Shown piece after piece: positions 45,560 to 53,918 of a DNA stretch of 64,000 nucleotides (positions within the stretch are counted from its first letter, which is position 1; each line of letters opens with the position of its first letter). The stretch covers positions 58,878 through 122,877 of the forward strand of contig JAKLET010000007.1 of the NCBI GenBank assembly GCA_022711595.1. Direction: 5' to 3'. The notes under the pieces are model-generated. The model did no database searches, was not told where the DNA came from, and was given only the letters and a program-made list of their open reading frames with translations. The stretch is from Deltaproteobacteria bacterium (GTDB lineage Bacteria; Desulfobacterota; Syntrophorhabdia; Syntrophorhabdales; Syntrophorhabdaceae). The position numbers and the translations under genes were made by a program.

Positions 45560-46731
45560 CGGACAAGGGACCTTCGATCTTCACCCGTGAGTTCTTCTTT
45601 CTCAATGTCATCCTCTGCTGTGCGTCGGCGGCTATGGCTCTTTTTTTCCAATTTCACCAGTACCTGTCGACACTCGATATAGATCCTCGCTGGCATGGTT
45701 TTCTCATCGGTTCCGATGCCATAACGGGTATAATCCTGCAGCCGCTTCTTAGCCCCTATCTCCACAGGGGGAACGCAAAAAAGGTGGCCGCCGCCGGTAT
45801 CTTCACCATGGCCGCGGCGCTTGTGCTTTATAATTTTGCGCTCACGACCGCGACCATTGCCTGTGTGCGCATACTCCACGGAAGCGGTTTCGTCGTCCTT
45901 GTCGCTGCGATGATGACCCTTTTTGCCGAGTATATCCCCCCTTCGCGAAGCGGTGAGGCAATAGGCCTTATATCCATTATCAGGCTTATTCCCTATGCCT
46001 TCATCCCTCCCGTGGTCGTCTATCTTGTCGGCAGGTCTTATGGTTTTATCTCCATTGTTACCGTGGCGGCAGGTTTTATGCTCCTCTTTTTGATACCCCT
46101 TGCCTTCATAGGGTCAGCCCATGACAATCAGCGAAGTCATGAAAAAAGCATGGGTTTAAGGGGCCTTATGGAGGACCTCAAGTCGGGCCCTGTGAAGATG
46201 CTCCTGGCGGTGAACCTTGTTTTCTACAGCGCGTATACCTCGTTATTCTTTTTCTTCAAGGATTTCGGCGCAGTTCGCGGCATGAAGAACCCCGGCTTTT
46301 TCTTTACCGTTGCCATGATCGCCATGATCGTCGTCAGGCTTGCCGGAAGCCGCTATTTCGACAGGATGAAAAAGGCGCTGGTTTCCGCTATATCCATGGT
46401 TATCCTTGCCGTATGTCATGTTTTCATGGTTTTTTTGCAGGGTTCGGGTGCATTCCTTTTTCTTGGCGCCGTCTTTGGTGTGCTCTGGGGGGTGGGAATA
46501 CCGCTCACGATGGCCCTCATATTCGATGTATCAGAGGCGCGCTTCAGGGGACTTAATATGAACCTCTCCCTGGTCATGATGCAGGCCGGTTTCTTTATTG
46601 GCCCCCTCATTGGCGGGCTGATCCTCGCTCAGTGGGGATACGGGATGCTGTTTATCTTCTGCGGTGTCCTGAACGCGGCAGGTGCGGTCATGCTTGTTCC
46701 AATGTCCCGGAGCAACAAAGCAAATAAATAA
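45556..46731 (+). CDS. MFS transporter
   Basis: A 391-residue carrier with about 12 membrane segments. The loop regions contain few charged motifs; 'PPSRSGEAIGLISI' after segment 4 is typical of MFS carriers. It ends the hydroxylase operon, so it may import the substrate or export the product of the hydroxylase. The substrate is unknown. Confidence 0.85.
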   Translation: MTDKGPSIFTREFFFLNVILCCASAAMALFFQFHQYLSTLDIDPRWHGFLIGSDAITGIILQPLLSPYLHRGNAKKVAAAGIFTMAAALVLYNFALTTATIACVRILHGSGFVVLVAAMMTLFAEYIPPSRSGEAIGLISIIRLIPYAFIPPVVVYLVGRSYGFISIVTVAAGFMLLFLIPLAFIGSAHDNQRSHEKSMGLRGLMEDLKSGPVKMLLAVNLVFYSAYTSLFFFFKDFGAVRGMKNPGFFFTVAMIAMIVVRLAGSRYFDRMKKALVSAISMVILAVCHVFMVFLQGSGAFLFLGAVFGVLWGVGIPLTMALIFDVSEARFRGLNMNLSLVMMQAGFFIGPLIGGLILAQWGYGMLFIFCGVLNAAGAVMLVPMSRSNKANK

Positions 46732-46784
46732 AAAAACAATTTTTATTGTCCCGGCGGTCCGTTGTTTGGAACTGTTTTTTTCGT

Positions 46785-46811
46785 GTTCGAGCGGTTCAAG
46801 GATTCAAGTGG
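46785..46811. repeat. Short class E nonad array after the MFS gene
   Basis: Three units GTTCGAGCG, GTTCAAGGA, TTCAAGTGG in nine-base phase. No clear partner arm in the 311-base gap (46732-47042), which also holds a promoter and hairpin for the next gene and nothing else I can support. Confidence 0.4.
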
Positions 46812-46928
46812 TTTTAGGCTTAATATCCCGGCCGGCCTGACCCGCTCGTTTCCTTGTTTTTTAAAAAACTGCCGACGAGCCTGTTTTTTCTCAATGACTG
46901 TCATATTTCAAGGAAAAACAATATCTCC

Positions 46929-46957
46929 GTAACAATCAGGAATCCTTAATATATAAT
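46929..46957 (+). promoter_or_regulatory. Promoter candidate for the SBP-GGDEF gene
   Basis: GTAACA (46929-46934), 17 bases, perfect TATAAT (46952-46957). The -10 sits inside a small inverted repeat, ATCCTT/AAGGAT. The start codon is 86 bases further on. Confidence 0.45.
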
Positions 46958-46980
46958 AAAGGATAGCGATAAATTAATAG

Positions 46981-47000
46981 ACCGGTCCTTCCAGACCGGT
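46981..47000 (+). promoter_or_regulatory. Leader hairpin before the diguanylate cyclase
   Basis: ACCGGTC (46981-46987), six bases, GACCGGT (46994-47000) form a perfect stem about 40 bases upstream of the TTG start. The leader does not show the conserved bases of a GEMM c-di-GMP riboswitch, so I do not call one. Confidence 0.4.
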
Positions 47001-47042
47001 ACCAGTGTTGGCGGTGTGTTGTTTTTTTATAAGGAGCCCGGC

Positions 47043-49691
47043 TTGATCATAAGCAGAAAACAGAGCTTTCCCGCGGTGTGTTTTTTCTTCGTGATCATTT
47101 TTTTCATTTCCCTGTCCCAAGTTTGCGCGATAGGTCTTTCAAGCGAGGAGAAGGAATACCTCCGCAAGAAGGAACAGATAATTTTTATCAGCCAGACAAA
47201 ATACCCCCCCTTCGAATTCGTTGACGCAAACAGGCAGCACGAAGGCATGATGCTCGATATTGCCCGCTGGATGGCCGTGGAAATGGGTTTCAAACCAGTG
47301 TTCATCGATATGACGTTCCAGCAGGCGCAGGAGACCGTTCTCGCGGGCAGGGCCGATGTGATCACCAGTCTCTTTTACAGCGATAAGAGAAAGGAGAGGT
47401 TCGAGTTCACCGGGACCCTTTTTGAAGTTCCCGTGTCAATCTTCGTCACGGCGCAGAGGACGGACATCAAGGACATCAGGGACCTCAGCGGCAAGACGAT
47501 CGCCATCCAGAAGGGGGACTACGCCAGAGAGTTCCTTGAATCACAAAATATCCGATTCACCGTGCTGGACACGAAGGACTTCGCCGAAGCAACGGATATG
47601 GTCATTGCGGGCCGGGCGGACGCGGTCATAGGCGACGAACAGATCGTCTTCTACCATATCTTCAGCAATCACCTGACGGACCGTATCAAGAAGGTTGGCG
47701 AACCCCTCTATACAGGAAGGAACTGCATGGCGTCGAACAAGGACAACGCCATCCTTATCGGCATCCTTAACAAGGGGATAAATGAGGCGAAGCACTCCGG
47801 TGTGCTGGATAAGGTCAATACAAAATGGCTTGGAACGATATACGGTCCGCAAAAATCGTTTCTGATAAAAAATCTCTGGCCGTTGTCCGCCGCTGCCGGA
47901 GTCATCCTGCTTATATCGCTGTGGGTGTGGACATGGAACATGCGGTTGCGAACTCTGGTCAGAAAGAAAACAGATGATATCTTGAGCCGCGAAGAGGTGC
48001 TAAGGGAGAGCGAACAAAGGTATGACCGCCTCGTTTCCAACATCCCGGTTGGCGTTTATCTTTTACAAACCACACCAGCCGGGGGGTTTGCCTTCAAGTA
48101 CGTCAGCCCCAGGATGGAGGAGATACTTGCCGTGCCCGCACAGGACATCCTGAACGACCCTGAAACGGCTTTCCGTGTGATCCATCCCGAGGACCTTGGG
48201 GTCTTCAGAAAACTGAACCGAAAGCGGATCGAAACCCTGCAGCCCTTTTTCTGGGAAGGCAGGGCAGTTATCGCAAACACGGTCAAGTGGTTGAGGATCG
48301 AATCGCGCCCCGAACCGCAGGTTGATGGAGATGTCTTGTGGAACGGTATTGTTGCCGACATTACGCTGCGCAAGGTGGCGGAAAGGACATTGAGGCAGAG
48401 CGAAGAGCAGGTGCGCCTTTTGCTCAACTCTACGGGCGAGGCAATTTATGGCATTGACTTGGAGGGCAACTGTACCTTTGCCAATCCATCTTGTCTCAGA
48501 ATGCTTGGCTACGCGGAAATGGAACAACTGCTCGGCAAGAATATGCACTGGCTGATCCATCATTCATACCCGGGCGGGCGCCCGATGGATGTCGAAGAAT
48601 GCAGAATATTTCAGGCGATCCGCAAGGGCAGAGAGGTGCACGCTGACGATGAAGTTCTGTGGAGAGCGGACGGCACCAGCTTCCCCGCGGAGTATTGGTC
48701 GTATCCTCAGATGGTGAACGGCGAGGTGTGCGGCGCGGTGGTCACATTTATCGATATCACGGAACGTAAGCATGCCGGGGAATTGCTGGCGGTGGAGCGC
48801 AAGCGGCTTGCCTATATACTCGAAGGTACCAACGCGGGCACGTGGGAATGGAATGTACAGACCGGTGAAACAATATTCAACGAGCGTTGGGCAGAGATGA
48901 TCGGGTACACCCTGGGGGAGCTTGCCCCGGTTTCGATCGATACCTGGATGGGGTTTGTCCATCCTGATGACATTAAAACTTCACATGTTCTGCTTGAGAA
49001 GCACTTCAGAAAAGAGCTGGCATACTATGAATGTGAGCTGCGCATGCGCCACAAGGATGGAAGCTGGATCTGGGTGCTTGACAGGGGCAGGGTTGCGACA
49101 TGGACAGATGAAGGAAAACCGTTGGTCATGTCCGGCACGCATCAGGAGATCACCCAGCGGAAACTGTTCGAAGAGCAGATACAGCATATGGCGACCCACG
49201 ATGGATTGACAGACCTGCCAAGCCTGAGATTGGCCAGGGACCGGCTGTCCATGTCCCTTGGTATGGCTCGCCGGCATAATGCAATAGCGGCCGTGATGTT
49301 TATAGACCTGGACGGCTTCAAGACGGTCAACGACACCCTTGGCCATGACGCCGGGGACCATGTGCTGAAGCAGGTGGCGCAAAGGCTGCTTTCCTGTGTG
49401 CGTGAAACCGATACGGTCGCACGGGTCGGGGGAGACGAGTTCCTGTTCATTGCGTCCGGGCTCCAGAATTCCGAAAATGCGGCGCTGATCGCTGATAAAA
49501 TAATTCAGACCGTATCCCAGCCGGTAGTTTTCAACGGGCAAAGAACGGCCATAGGTGCAAGCATCGGTATCGCTCTCTTTCCCGGCGACGGTGATGACGG
49601 CGACCGCCTGATCAAACTGGCTGACAAGGCCATGTATGAAGCCAAAGGCTCCGGCAAGAACAGGTACGCCTTCGCCAACCCTGCAAAATGA
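47043..49691 (+). CDS. Sensor diguanylate cyclase: periplasmic SBP-type sensor, PAS domains, GGDEF
   Basis: A protein of about 882 residues. It begins with TTG at 47043, six bases after AAGGAG; the in-frame GTG at 47016 lacks a site. A signal/membrane segment (about 7-28) is followed by an SBP_bac_3 amino-acid-binding-type domain (about 40-262), a membrane segment (about 277-297), PAS-type regions (about 325-440, 450-570, 585-710) and a GGDEF domain with 'RVGGDEFLFIAS' intact. It should make cyclic di-GMP in response to a periplasmic ligand. No EAL domain. Such SBP3-GGDEF fusions are known but not common. Confidence 0.88.
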   Translation: MIISRKQSFPAVCFFFVIIFFISLSQVCAIGLSSEEKEYLRKKEQIIFISQTKYPPFEFVDANRQHEGMMLDIARWMAVEMGFKPVFIDMTFQQAQETVLAGRADVITSLFYSDKRKERFEFTGTLFEVPVSIFVTAQRTDIKDIRDLSGKTIAIQKGDYAREFLESQNIRFTVLDTKDFAEATDMVIAGRADAVIGDEQIVFYHIFSNHLTDRIKKVGEPLYTGRNCMASNKDNAILIGILNKGINEAKHSGVLDKVNTKWLGTIYGPQKSFLIKNLWPLSAAAGVILLISLWVWTWNMRLRTLVRKKTDDILSREEVLRESEQRYDRLVSNIPVGVYLLQTTPAGGFAFKYVSPRMEEILAVPAQDILNDPETAFRVIHPEDLGVFRKLNRKRIETLQPFFWEGRAVIANTVKWLRIESRPEPQVDGDVLWNGIVADITLRKVAERTLRQSEEQVRLLLNSTGEAIYGIDLEGNCTFANPSCLRMLGYAEMEQLLGKNMHWLIHHSYPGGRPMDVEECRIFQAIRKGREVHADDEVLWRADGTSFPAEYWSYPQMVNGEVCGAVVTFIDITERKHAGELLAVERKRLAYILEGTNAGTWEWNVQTGETIFNERWAEMIGYTLGELAPVSIDTWMGFVHPDDIKTSHVLLEKHFRKELAYYECELRMRHKDGSWIWVLDRGRVATWTDEGKPLVMSGTHQEITQRKLFEEQIQHMATHDGLTDLPSLRLARDRLSMSLGMARRHNAIAAVMFIDLDGFKTVNDTLGHDAGDHVLKQVAQRLLSCVRETDTVARVGGDEFLFIASGLQNSENAALIADKIIQTVSQPVVFNGQRTAIGASIGIALFPGDGDDGDRLIKLADKAMYEAKGSGKNRYAFANPAK

Positions 49692-49766
49692 ACTTTGGAG
49701 CAGACAACGAACAAGGAAAATGTTATGCCGCACTTCCTTTCGTGTTATGCCATTTTGCCTTCCGCG

Positions 49767-49860
49767 ATCAAGTGATTCAAGCAGCCATGGCATTTACGGC
49801 CCGTTAAATGTCTTTGCTTCCAACATTCAAGCCGTTTAAGCCATTCAAGCACTCAAGCAG
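49767..49860. repeat. Class E nonad arrays after the diguanylate cyclase gene
   Basis: Bases 49767-49790 hold ATCAAGTGA, TTCAAGCAG. Bases 49824-49860 hold CATTCAAGC, CGTTTAAGC, CATTCAAGC, ACTCAAGCA. All are in nine-base phase. The opposite arm is not visible in this gap, so this looks like a one-sided array. Confidence 0.6.
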
Positions 49861-49938
49861 TTTTTTGGTATTGACTTATCCTCCGGGCAATACTATCTTT
49901 CTTCATTTGTCAACTTATTCACGAAAAGGAGCAGGACC

Positions 49939-50964
49939 GTGCCTATTATTTTGGATATAAGCCCCGACGAACGGATAAGCATCGATGTTTTTCGGCCTGA
50001 TGATGCCGAAGGTGTTGGCGAACTTTTCCGCAGTGTTTACGGCGAAGACTACCCTGTCAAGCTGGTCTATGAACCGAAAGCGCTCGTGGAGGCCTTCGAG
50101 AAACACGAGAACATCCCTGCCGTCGCGCGTTCCTCGAAAGGAATGATCGTTGGGTATGTGAGCCTTTTCAGGTCGGCACCGAGCATGACGGTCTACGAAG
50201 GAGGGCAGGGGCTCGTTCTTGTCGATTACCGCAAACATGGCATCGCCCGCGCGATGAACCATTTTTTTGCCGATGAAATGGCCCCCGATTACGGCGTTGA
50301 CGCCGTTTTCGGCGAGGCTGTCTGTAACCATGTCTATTCGCAGAAGGCCTGGGCCAACGAGGGGGCCGTAGAAACGGCCCTTGAAGTGGACCTCATGCCG
50401 GCCGAGGCCTATGCCAGGGAAGGCAGCGCCACGGGTCGCGTGGCGGCCCTTCACATGACAAGAATGTACCGTACCATGGACCACACGGTGTATGCACCGG
50501 AAGGATACGAAGAGACCATGAGGTCCATATATGACGGTTTCAATAGCGGTGCCGCTGTCGTGAGAGCTGAGAATGAGGCCTCCGGGGATAAAAACACATC
50601 CATCGAAAGCCGTTTCTTTGAATTTGCCTCCGTGGCGCGCATGACCGTCCGGGATGCCGGCAAGGATTTCCATGATGTTTTTGTGCGCCATGAAGCTGAA
50701 GCTCTCGGAAAGGGTATGGTTGTTATCCAGATATGGCTCAACCTTTCCTGGCCATGGATCGGACAATTGACGGAATACCTCCGGGGCAGAGGGTATTTTT
50801 TCGGGGGTATACTCCCCAGGTGGTTCGGTGCAGACGGTCTTTTGATGCAAAAGGTCGCCGTGCGGCCCAACTGGGAAGGGATCGAGCTTTATTCGGAAAA
50901 GGCCCTGCGCCTGCGCGGAATCGTCCAGGATGATTGGCAAAGGGTTACAGCGCAAATACCTTGA
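49939..50964 (+). CDS. GNAT-type acetyltransferase, two-domain
   Basis: A 341-residue protein starting with GTG at 49939 after AAAGGAG. Residues 15-175 form a GNAT core with 'GGQGLVLVDYRKHGIARAMN' as the acetyl-CoA loop; residues 180-341 form a second domain, possibly a degenerate GNAT, with 'NLSWPWIGQLTEYLRGRGYF' as its most conserved-looking stretch. The second domain resembles the C-terminal part of the protein at 39515. Substrate unknown. Confidence 0.7.
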   Translation: MPIILDISPDERISIDVFRPDDAEGVGELFRSVYGEDYPVKLVYEPKALVEAFEKHENIPAVARSSKGMIVGYVSLFRSAPSMTVYEGGQGLVLVDYRKHGIARAMNHFFADEMAPDYGVDAVFGEAVCNHVYSQKAWANEGAVETALEVDLMPAEAYAREGSATGRVAALHMTRMYRTMDHTVYAPEGYEETMRSIYDGFNSGAAVVRAENEASGDKNTSIESRFFEFASVARMTVRDAGKDFHDVFVRHEAEALGKGMVVIQIWLNLSWPWIGQLTEYLRGRGYFFGGILPRWFGADGLLMQKVAVRPNWEGIELYSEKALRLRGIVQDDWQRVTAQIP

Positions 50965-51000
50965 GGTGTTTTTCCCAAGTATGGTATAACAAAGGTCACC

Positions 51001-51094
51001 GGAGAGATGTCCGAGCGGCTGAAGGAGCACGATTGGAAATCGTGTGTACGTGCTAAAACGCGTACCGAGGGTTCAAATCCCTCTCTCTCCGCCA
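51001..51094 (+). tRNA. tRNA-Ser (anticodon GGA)
   Basis: Acceptor arm GGAGAGA pairs with TCTCTCC, the anticodon stem is CACGA/TCGTG around the loop TTGGAAA (anticodon GGA at 51035-51037), the long variable arm and TTCAAAT T-loop identify tRNA-Ser. The gene encodes CCA at 51092-51094. Reads UCC (and UCU) codons. Confidence 0.97.
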
Positions 51095-51107
51095 TGAGAA
51101 TTGAAAT

Positions 51108-51200
51108 GCCAGGCCCTGCGCAACGTGGAGGTTATGAACCCCGTCAGGTCCGGAAGGAAGCAGCGGTAGTAGCTGATCCGTGTGCCGCAGGTAGCCTGGC
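51108..51200 (+). ncRNA. ffs: Signal recognition particle RNA (4.5S, small bacterial type)
   Basis: The end helix GCCAGGC/GCCTGGC and the conserved apical GTCAGGTCCGGAAGGAAGCA loop (51143-51163) are present. It is followed by TTTTT, a natural terminator. It binds Ffh to target membrane proteins. It lies between tRNA-Ser and dnaX as in many bacteria. Confidence 0.97.
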
Positions 51201-51241
51201 TTTTTAATATTTATCAAGAACCCCCGAAGAGGCGTTCGCAA

Positions 51242-52807
51242 TTGAGCTACACGGTTATAGCAAGACGTTGGAGACCCCAGAGATTCGATGATGTGATAGG
51301 CCAGCCTCACATCATCACCACCCTCAAGAATTCCATCAAAGCAGGACGCATCGCGCATGCTTTTCTATTCACGGGCCCGCGAGGGGTTGGCAAGACGTCC
51401 CTTGCCAGGATCCTTGCAAAAGCGGTGAACTGTGTCAACGGTCCCACCGAGGAACCCTGCAATGTCTGCGAGAACTGCGTGGGCATCGCCGGCGGGAATT
51501 TTGTCGATGTCATAGAGATCGACGCGGCATCCACGAGGGGCATCGATGACATCAAGGAGCTTCGGGAAACTGTCCGCTACCTTCCCATGAAGGGCGCCTA
51601 CAAGGTTTATATCCTTGACGAGGCGCACATGCTGACCACGGAGGCCCGAAACGCTTTTTTAAAGACCCTTGAAGAGCCGCCGGGGCACAACATCTTTGTC
51701 CTTGCCACTACGGAGCTGCAAAAGATCCCTTATACCATAATGTCCCGCTGCCAGCGCTTCGATTTCAGGCGCATTACCGAGAGGGAGATATCGGGGCAGC
51801 TTGCCGCTATCTGTGAAAAAGACGGGATCACCTTTGACGAGAGCGCCTTTCATCACATCGCCATGGAGGCAGACGGCAGCCTGCGTGATGCCGAGTCCAT
51901 CCTTGAACAGATCATAGCCTATAGCGGAAAGCACATTTCGGAAAGCGACGTCATCAATATCATCGGTGTTGTCGAGAAGGATGTTATCCGCCGCATTGTC
52001 AAATCGGTCCTGGAAAAAGACCTGAGAGAGGGCCTCAGGATCATCGAAGAGACGCTGAATGAAGGTTTTGATGTGGGGCAGATCTACCGCGGCCTCGTTT
52101 CGTATCTGAGAAACATGATGATAATCAAGGCCTGCGGAGGACTGCCGGACTTTGTTCCCATGAGTGAGGAAGAATACTCCGCCGTGAGCGGGATCCTCGG
52201 CGACATTGAGTACTATGAAGTGCAGAATATGCTTTACTACATGCTCCGCTCCGAGGACCTTATGCGGGGCCTTTTTCCGCGAGTTGCGCTGGAGACCCTC
52301 TATATCAATCTGTACAACCTTTCGCGATTAAGGGACGTGGAGAAGGTGATCGGCGAACTCGACCGCGGTGAGCCTTTACGGCAGGCACAGGCCACGGCTC
52401 CCGCACCTGTGCGCGAGCATCCCGCCGGGGAACAAAAGGCCCATTCCGATGTGCCGCCTGCGGCAGACCAGGTAAAAAAAGAGACTGTGCCTGAAGAAGC
52501 CGGTCCCTCACATCCTGACGCGACCCGTCAGGACACCCATGGCTTCGTGGAATATCTCAAGAAAAAGAAGCCCTTTCTCGGAGGTATGTTCGATTCCTGT
52601 GATTGCAATATCGAAGGGGACAACTTCATCGTTCTTGTCGATAAGAAATACGGTAATTTCATAAAAAGCGAACTTGAGGAGATAAAAAGACTGACGAATG
52701 ATTTCTTTGGTAAGGTCATGAACATCCAGTTCAGGGATGCATCAGATAAAAAGAGGAACATTCTCGATGAATATGTGAAGGAGGCGGAGTCTCTCTTCAA
52801 TCTTTAA
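51242..52807 (+). CDS. dnaX: DNA polymerase III subunit gamma/tau
   Basis: A 521-residue clamp-loader ATPase. Walker A is 'FTGPRGVGKTSLARIL', a four-Cys zinc site follows ('CVNGPTEEPCNVCENC'), Walker B is 'VYILDEAHML', sensor 1 is 'FVLATTELQKIP' and the SRC motif is 'IMSRCQRFDF'. I start it at the TTG at 51242, where the family begins (SYTVIARRWRP); the longer frame reaches into the SRP RNA. AGAGG is nine bases upstream. The C-terminal part is tau-like, with a low-complexity linker near residue 400. Confidence 0.95.
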   Translation: MSYTVIARRWRPQRFDDVIGQPHIITTLKNSIKAGRIAHAFLFTGPRGVGKTSLARILAKAVNCVNGPTEEPCNVCENCVGIAGGNFVDVIEIDAASTRGIDDIKELRETVRYLPMKGAYKVYILDEAHMLTTEARNAFLKTLEEPPGHNIFVLATTELQKIPYTIMSRCQRFDFRRITEREISGQLAAICEKDGITFDESAFHHIAMEADGSLRDAESILEQIIAYSGKHISESDVINIIGVVEKDVIRRIVKSVLEKDLREGLRIIEETLNEGFDVGQIYRGLVSYLRNMMIIKACGGLPDFVPMSEEEYSAVSGILGDIEYYEVQNMLYYMLRSEDLMRGLFPRVALETLYINLYNLSRLRDVEKVIGELDRGEPLRQAQATAPAPVREHPAGEQKAHSDVPPAADQVKKETVPEEAGPSHPDATRQDTHGFVEYLKKKKPFLGGMFDSCDCNIEGDNFIVLVDKKYGNFIKSELEEIKRLTNDFFGKVMNIQFRDASDKKRNILDEYVKEAESLFNL

Positions 52808-52818
52808 GGGGAGGTAGT

Positions 52819-53133
52819 ATGTCCAAGGGTTTCAACCAGATATTGCAGCAGGCGAAAAAGATGCAGGATAGGCTCGTGAAGATCCAGGAGGAGATGGGAG
52901 AAAAGACGGTGGAGGCCCAGGCCGGAGGCGGCATGGTCAGCTGCGTCGTGAACGGCAGGCAGGAAGTGGTGTCTGTCAGCATCTCCCAGGAGGTCCTGGA
53001 AGAGAAGGACAAGGAGTTGCTTGAGGATCTCGTCCTGGCGGCGGTAAACGAAGGACTCAACCGGTCCAGAGATATGGTGCAGGAAGAGATGTCAAAAGTA
53101 ACGGGCGGCATGCAGCTGCCTTTCGGGATGTGA
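52819..53133 (+). CDS. YbaB/EbfC nucleoid-associated protein
   Basis: A 104-residue protein that binds DNA as a dimer. Coiled-coil N-terminus with 'LQQAKKMQDRLVKIQEEMGE', beta core with 'GMVSCVVNGRQEVVSVSIS' and a helical C-terminus end in 'MSKVTGGMQLPFGM', all typical of the family. It sits between dnaX and recR, the usual place. Confidence 0.93.
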   Translation: MSKGFNQILQQAKKMQDRLVKIQEEMGEKTVEAQAGGGMVSCVVNGRQEVVSVSISQEVLEEKDKELLEDLVLAAVNEGLNRSRDMVQEEMSKVTGGMQLPFGM

Positions 53134-53139
53134 CCTGAA

Positions 53140-53736
53140 GTGTTTTACCCGGAACCGATCGAGAGGCTCATAGACAGTCTGACAAGGCTTCCAGGCATAG
53201 GCCGTAAAACGGCCACACGGCTCGCTTTTTTTCTGCTTAACGCAAAGGAAGGCTATATCACGGAGCTTTCAAGGAGCCTTGTGGACATCAAGGAAAAGAT
53301 CAGGCTTTGTAGTGTCTGCTTCAACATCACCGACACCGACCCCTGCGTGATCTGCAGGGACGAACGTCGCGACAGGACCTCGGTCTGTGTCGTCGAGGAA
53401 TCCTCCCACATGATGGTGATCGAGTCGTCCAATCCGGGCCATTTCCGCTATCACATACTCCATGGCGTCATCAACCCCATTGAGGGGATCGGACCCGAAG
53501 ATATAAGGATCAACGAACTTCGGGACCGTGTGGTCCGCGACGGCATCACCGAGGTCATAATCGCCACAAACCTCAATATCGAGGGGAATACCACGGCCCA
53601 TTACATCGGGGAGATCCTTAAGGACCACGATGTGAGGATCACACGGATCGCATCGGGCATCCCCGTCGGCGGTGATATCGTCTATATCGATCCCCTTACC
53701 ATTCGCAGCTCGCTGGAAAACAGAAAAAAGCTGTAA
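53140..53736 (+). CDS. recR: Recombination protein RecR
   Basis: A 198-residue RecFOR component for recombinational repair. Helix-hairpin-helix 'LTRLPGIGRKTATRLAFF', a zinc finger 'CSVCFNITDTDPCVICRD', and a Toprim domain with 'VCVVEESSHMMVIE'. It starts with GTG at 53140. Downstream is a heptad hairpin that may end the transcript. Confidence 0.95.
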   Translation: MFYPEPIERLIDSLTRLPGIGRKTATRLAFFLLNAKEGYITELSRSLVDIKEKIRLCSVCFNITDTDPCVICRDERRDRTSVCVVEESSHMMVIESSNPGHFRYHILHGVINPIEGIGPEDIRINELRDRVVRDGITEVIIATNLNIEGNTTAHYIGEILKDHDVRITRIASGIPVGGDIVYIDPLTIRSSLENRKKL

Positions 53737-53741
53737 AAGAC

Positions 53742-53843
53742 AGGTAATGGGTGATGGGTTATAGGTAATGGGAACCTTGTACAAGCGGGGATGAATGTAC
53801 TTGTCTTGTTTTTCCCATAACCTATCACCTATGACCCATCACC
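53742..53843. repeat. Class A heptad hairpin after recR
   Basis: Left arm 53742-53772 has AGGTAAT, GGGTGAT, GGGTTAT, AGGTAAT, GGG. Right arm 53814-53843 has CCCATAA, CCTATCA, CCTATGA, CCCATCA, CC. The arms pair strongly across a 41-base loop and the right arm is followed by TTTTT, so this one may terminate recR. Confidence 0.8.
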
Positions 53844-53854
53844 TTTTTCTCTTA

Positions 53855-53883
53855 TTGAAATACGATCGAAATTGTTGTTAACT
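53855..53883 (+). promoter_or_regulatory. Weak promoter candidate for pckG
   Basis: TTGAAA (53855-53860), 17 bases, TTAACT (53878-53883). The -35 is good and the -10 is poor (three of six). It lies between the heptad hairpin and the gene, 36 bases upstream of the ATG. Confidence 0.3.
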
Positions 53884-53918
53884 ATTCCGCTGCAGATATT
53901 GACAGAGGAGGTATACCG

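Noticed and set aside
46981..47042. c-di-GMP riboswitch before the diguanylate cyclase
   Set aside because: The conserved GEMM bases are not present; only a simple hairpin is seen.
10765..53843. CRISPR array
   Set aside because: The units are 7 or 9 bases with no spacers and no cas genes, so this is not CRISPR.
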